This document shows positions 61,705 to 64,000 of a DNA stretch of 64,000 bases, piece after piece. This DNA comes from Allobosea sp. Leaf344. Lineage in GTDB: Bacteria > Pseudomonadota > Alphaproteobacteria > Rhizobiales > Beijerinckiaceae. The notes under the pieces were generated by a model. That model was not told the DNA's origin and made no database searches. It worked only from the letters and a program-made list of their open reading frames with translations. Position numbers and translations under genes: made by a program. Where the stretch lies: contig NZ_LMRT01000014.1 in NCBI RefSeq assembly GCF_001426225.1, forward strand, positions 544,318-608,317, in the 5' to 3' direction. Position 1 is the first letter of the stretch. Each line of letters opens with the position of its first letter.

Positions 61705-62987
61705 CGACGCTGATGCTGCAGATCCTGCCGGTCTGGTTCGCCGCGCTGCTGCTCGGCGTCCCGCTCTTCGTCTCGATGGGGCTGGCGGCCATCGCCTTCG
61801 CCGCGCTGGGCGGCTTTCCGCTCGGCATCGTGCCGCAGAAGATCGCCCAATCCGCCAATTCCTTCCCGCTGCTGGCGGCGCCGCTCTTCATCCTGATGGG
61901 CAACATCATGAATTCGGCGGGGATCACCGACCGGATCTTCGCCTTCGCCACTGCCTGCGTCGGCTGGCTGCGCGGCGGCCTCTGCCACGCCAACATCGTC
62001 GCCAGCGTGATCTTCGCCGGCATGTCCGGCTCGGCCGTGGCCGATGCCGGCGGCGTCGGCACACTCGAAATCAAGGCGATGAAGGATGAGGGCTACGACG
62101 CCGAGACGGCGGCTGCGATCACCGCGGCCTCGGCGACGATCGGCCCGATCATCCCGCCCTCGCTGCCGATGGTGATCTACGGCGTCTCCGCCGATGTCTC
62201 GATCGGCGGGCTGTTCCTGGCCGGCGTGATCCCGGGTCTGCTGATGGCGGGCGCGCTGATGGCCATGGTCACGGTGGTGGCGCGGCGGCGCGATCTGCCG
62301 CGTCATCCCTTCCCCGGGGCGGCGCAGCTCTGGGCCGCCTACAAGGATGCGCATTGGGCGCTGATGACGCCGGTGATCCTGTTCGGCGGCATGATGGCCG
62401 GGATCTTCACCCCGACCGAGGCCGCCGCCATCGCCACCGCCTATGCGCTCGTGCTCGGCCTCTTCGTCTATCGCAGCTTCTCGCTGCGGGATCTGCCGGA
62501 GCTCGTGGTGCAGACGGTTGAGACCACCGGCGTGGTGCTGGCGCTGGTGATGACGGCCGCGGCGCTCGGCTGGTGCCTGTCCATCTCGCGGATTCCGCAG
62601 ACGGTCGGGCCGATCCTGGTCGATCTCGCCGGCAATCCGCTCGCCTTCCTGCTGATCGTCAACCTGCTGCTGCTCTTCATCGGCTGCTTCATGGAAGCGC
62701 TGGCGGCGATGCTGATCCTGATCCCGATCCTGACGCCGGCCGCGGCGCAGTTCGGCATCGACCCCGTGCAGTTCGGGCTGATCTTCGTGCTGAACCTGAT
62801 GATCGGCACGATCACGCCGCCGGTCGGCGTCGTGCTCTTCGTCACCTCGAAAATCGCCAATATCAGCTTCGAGGCGATGTCGCGGGCGATCATACCCTGG
62901 CTGATGCCCCTGCTGGCCGTGCTGGTGGCGGTGACGCTCTGGCCACCGCTGACGACCTGGCTCCCCTCCGTCGTGATGGGCCGCTAG
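61701..62987 (+). CDS. TRAP transporter large membrane subunit (DctM)
   Basis: A 428-residue transporter subunit with about 12 membrane helices. PLLAAPLFILMGNIMNSAGITDRIF, ANIVASVIFAGMSGSAVADAGGVGTLEIKAMKDEGYDAETAAAITAASATIGPIIPPSLPMVIYG and the late GTITPPVGVVLFV are diagnostic DctM segments, including the binding-site GxxSGSAxAD and PPS motifs. It is the last of the three TRAP genes and is coupled to dctQ. It couples the sodium gradient to uptake of the DctP-bound solute. It is convergent with a serine hydrolase gene. Confidence 0.94.
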   Translation: MTTLMLQILPVWFAALLLGVPLFVSMGLAAIAFAALGGFPLGIVPQKIAQSANSFPLLAAPLFILMGNIMNSAGITDRIFAFATACVGWLRGGLCHANIVASVIFAGMSGSAVADAGGVGTLEIKAMKDEGYDAETAAAITAASATIGPIIPPSLPMVIYGVSADVSIGGLFLAGVIPGLLMAGALMAMVTVVARRRDLPRHPFPGAAQLWAAYKDAHWALMTPVILFGGMMAGIFTPTEAAAIATAYALVLGLFVYRSFSLRDLPELVVQTVETTGVVLALVMTAAALGWCLSISRIPQTVGPILVDLAGNPLAFLLIVNLLLLFIGCFMEALAAMLILIPILTPAAAQFGIDPVQFGLIFVLNLMIGTITPPVGVVLFVTSKIANISFEAMSRAIIPWLMPLLAVLVAVTLWPPLTTWLPSVVMGR

Positions 62988-63002
62988 CGCCGCGGCCGCG
63001 CT

Positions 63003-64000
63003 TCAGCCGCGCCGCGCCGCCAGCATCCGGTCGACGAAACCGTCGAGCGCGCTCTTGTCGATCCAGCGCAGCACCGCGACGAGCTGCTGCGCGGGGTCGA
63101 TCCAGATCACGTTGACGCCGGCGCCGAGCGCGAAGACCGCGGTCTCGGGCACATGCGGCCGCGCCTGCGGCCCGCGGTTCAGCCACCAGAGATAGCCGTA
63201 ATTCGGCAGGGTCGGGGAGGGCGTCATCATCGCCGTGATCCAGGAGGCCGGGATCAGCTGGCGCCCGCCCCATGCGCCGCCGTTGGCGATCAGCAGGCCG
63301 AGCCGGGCATGGTCGCGCGCGCTGATGAAGATGCCGCCGCCCCAATGGCAACCGCCCGGCACCGACTGCATGCGCTTGCCGTCGATCTCGACGAAGGAGG
63401 TGCTGTAGCCATGCCATTCCCAGCTGTCGGAGGCGCCGATCGGGTCCATGATGCGCTCGCGCAGCACCTCGGGCAGCGGACGGCGGAACAGCCGGAGCAG
63501 GCAATAGGCCAGCAAATTCACCCGCACGTCATTGTATTCGTAGAAGCTGCCGGGCTGCTGCAGGTCCCGCTTCTGGCCCTTGCGGCTGTTGTCCGCGCCG
63601 GGGCCGATCTGGCGGTTATGGTCGACCTGGTCGGATTTGCCGAAGAGCTCGCCCTGCCATTCGCTGGATTGCTGCAGAAGATGGCGCCAGCTGATCTGCG
63701 CGTTGTGGGCGCTCGCGAACCAGGGCCCGTCGATGCTGCGCCCCACCGGCTCGTCGACATCGGCGATCAGCCCGTCGGCGACGGCGAGGCCGGCGAGGAT
63801 GGCGATATAGCTCTTGGCGACCGAGAAGGTCATGTCGACCCGGTCGATCTCGCCCCACTGGCTGACGATGCGCCCGTTTTTCAGGATCAGCCCCGCCGGG
63901 CCGCCGCGCGGCTTCACCGGCCCGGAAATATCGCTCCACGGCCCGCTCTCGTTCCATTCGACGAGCCCGACATAGCGGCCGTCGGGATAATACAGGCTGC
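63003..64000 (-). CDS. Serine hydrolase, beta-lactamase class C family (partial, N-terminus cut)
   Basis: The frame is open from 63003 to the right edge, so the N-terminus is missing; 332 codons are visible. The SxxK motif is TFSVAKSYIAI (nucleophile Ser and Lys), and YNDVRVNLLA provides the YxN-like motif. HWGGGIFISARDHARLGLLI is the typical class C / esterase-type segment. No third KTG motif is evident; GAGVNVIWID occupies that position. Such proteins are usually D-aminopeptidases or esterases more than true beta-lactamases. It converges on dctM. A GTG at 63915-63917 is inside the domain and is not the start. Confidence 0.85.
   Translation of the reverse strand, partial: SLYYPDGRYVGLVEWNESGPWSDISGPVKPRGGPAGLILKNGRIVSQWGEIDRVDMTFSVAKSYIAILAGLAVADGLIADVDEPVGRSIDGPWFASAHNAQISWRHLLQQSSEWQGELFGKSDQVDHNRQIGPGADNSRKGQKRDLQQPGSFYEYNDVRVNLLAYCLLRLFRRPLPEVLRERIMDPIGASDSWEWHGYSTSFVEIDGKRMQSVPGGCHWGGGIFISARDHARLGLLIANGGAWGGRQLIPASWITAMMTPSPTLPNYGYLWWLNRGPQARPHVPETAVFALGAGVNVIWIDPAQQLVAVLRWIDKSALDGFVDRMLAARRG

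Noticed and set aside
63003-63917. Right-edge serine hydrolase as a complete gene starting at GTG 63917
   Set aside because: The same frame stays open to position 64000 with sensible sequence (a YVGLVEWNESGPW-type segment), so the true start lies beyond the window.

Overview
The window is dense, GC-rich bacterial chromosome. Gene content points to an alphaproteobacterium of the order Hyphomicrobiales: an imuA-imuB-dnaE2 mutasome behind a GAAC-N7-GAAC LexA box, a guaB/MAPEG/rlmE/ppx neighbourhood, an HWE-type histidine kinase, and DUF2865 and DUF6894 proteins. A Bosea-like genus is a reasonable but weak guess. There is no prophage, insertion sequence, CRISPR array or rRNA operon. The only RNA gene I can support is tRNA-Gln(CTG).

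Layout. 1-5.0 kb: a flavoprotein reductase start (cut by the edge), a MarR regulator flanked by two related operator-like dyads, and a four-gene catabolic set (enamidase-like amidohydrolase, two DUF1185 paralogues, convergent M20 amidohydrolase). 5.0-8.3 kb: a CopZ-like copper chaperone behind a CueR-type promoter, convergent with modABC-modE, which has a Mo-box-like dyad before modA. 8.4-15.8 kb: a cytosine-deaminase-like amidohydrolase, then the SOS mutasome imuA-imuB-dnaE2, whose dnaE2 carries an in-frame palindromic insertion. 15.9-21.2 kb: an atypical SDR, an HWE kinase, small and membrane proteins, and a glycine-betaine-type binding protein and permease with no ATPase gene. 21.3-28.5 kb: ssb with its own LexA box, an M20 peptidase, gyrA, marC and an mscS-family channel. 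28.5-36.3 kb: a secreted MetX-like hydrolase, AsmA, an iron(III) ABC permease and binding protein (again no ATPase), DUF2865 and MAPEG proteins. 36.3-43.9 kb: guaB, an HsrA-like MFS exporter, a ParE/RelE toxin-antitoxin pair, rlmE, ppx and glpK. 44.2-46.2 kb: tRNA-Gln and motA-motB with a CtrA-like site. 46.4-52.2 kb: a heavy-metal RND efflux operon behind a second MerR-family-type promoter. 52.4-55.8 kb: an acetamidase/formamidase and a large AI-2E-family membrane protein. 55.8-64 kb: an L-fucose-type sugar-acid pathway (mutarotase, dehydrogenase, lactonase) divergent from an aldolase, a GntR regulator and a TRAP transporter, then a serine hydrolase cut by the right edge.

How the genes work together. 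The mutasome and ssb would be induced together by LexA cleavage. CopZ and the RND operon look like two metal responses under MerR-family control, although no MerR gene is in view. Molybdate uptake is a self-contained modABCE operon. The fucose-type cluster has every step except the sugar-acid dehydratase. The left-end MarR/enamidase/DUF1185 cluster is the best candidate for an undescribed pathway, probably opening and degrading a cyclic amide or N-heterocycle. All functional calls come from reading the sequence; no database search was run.
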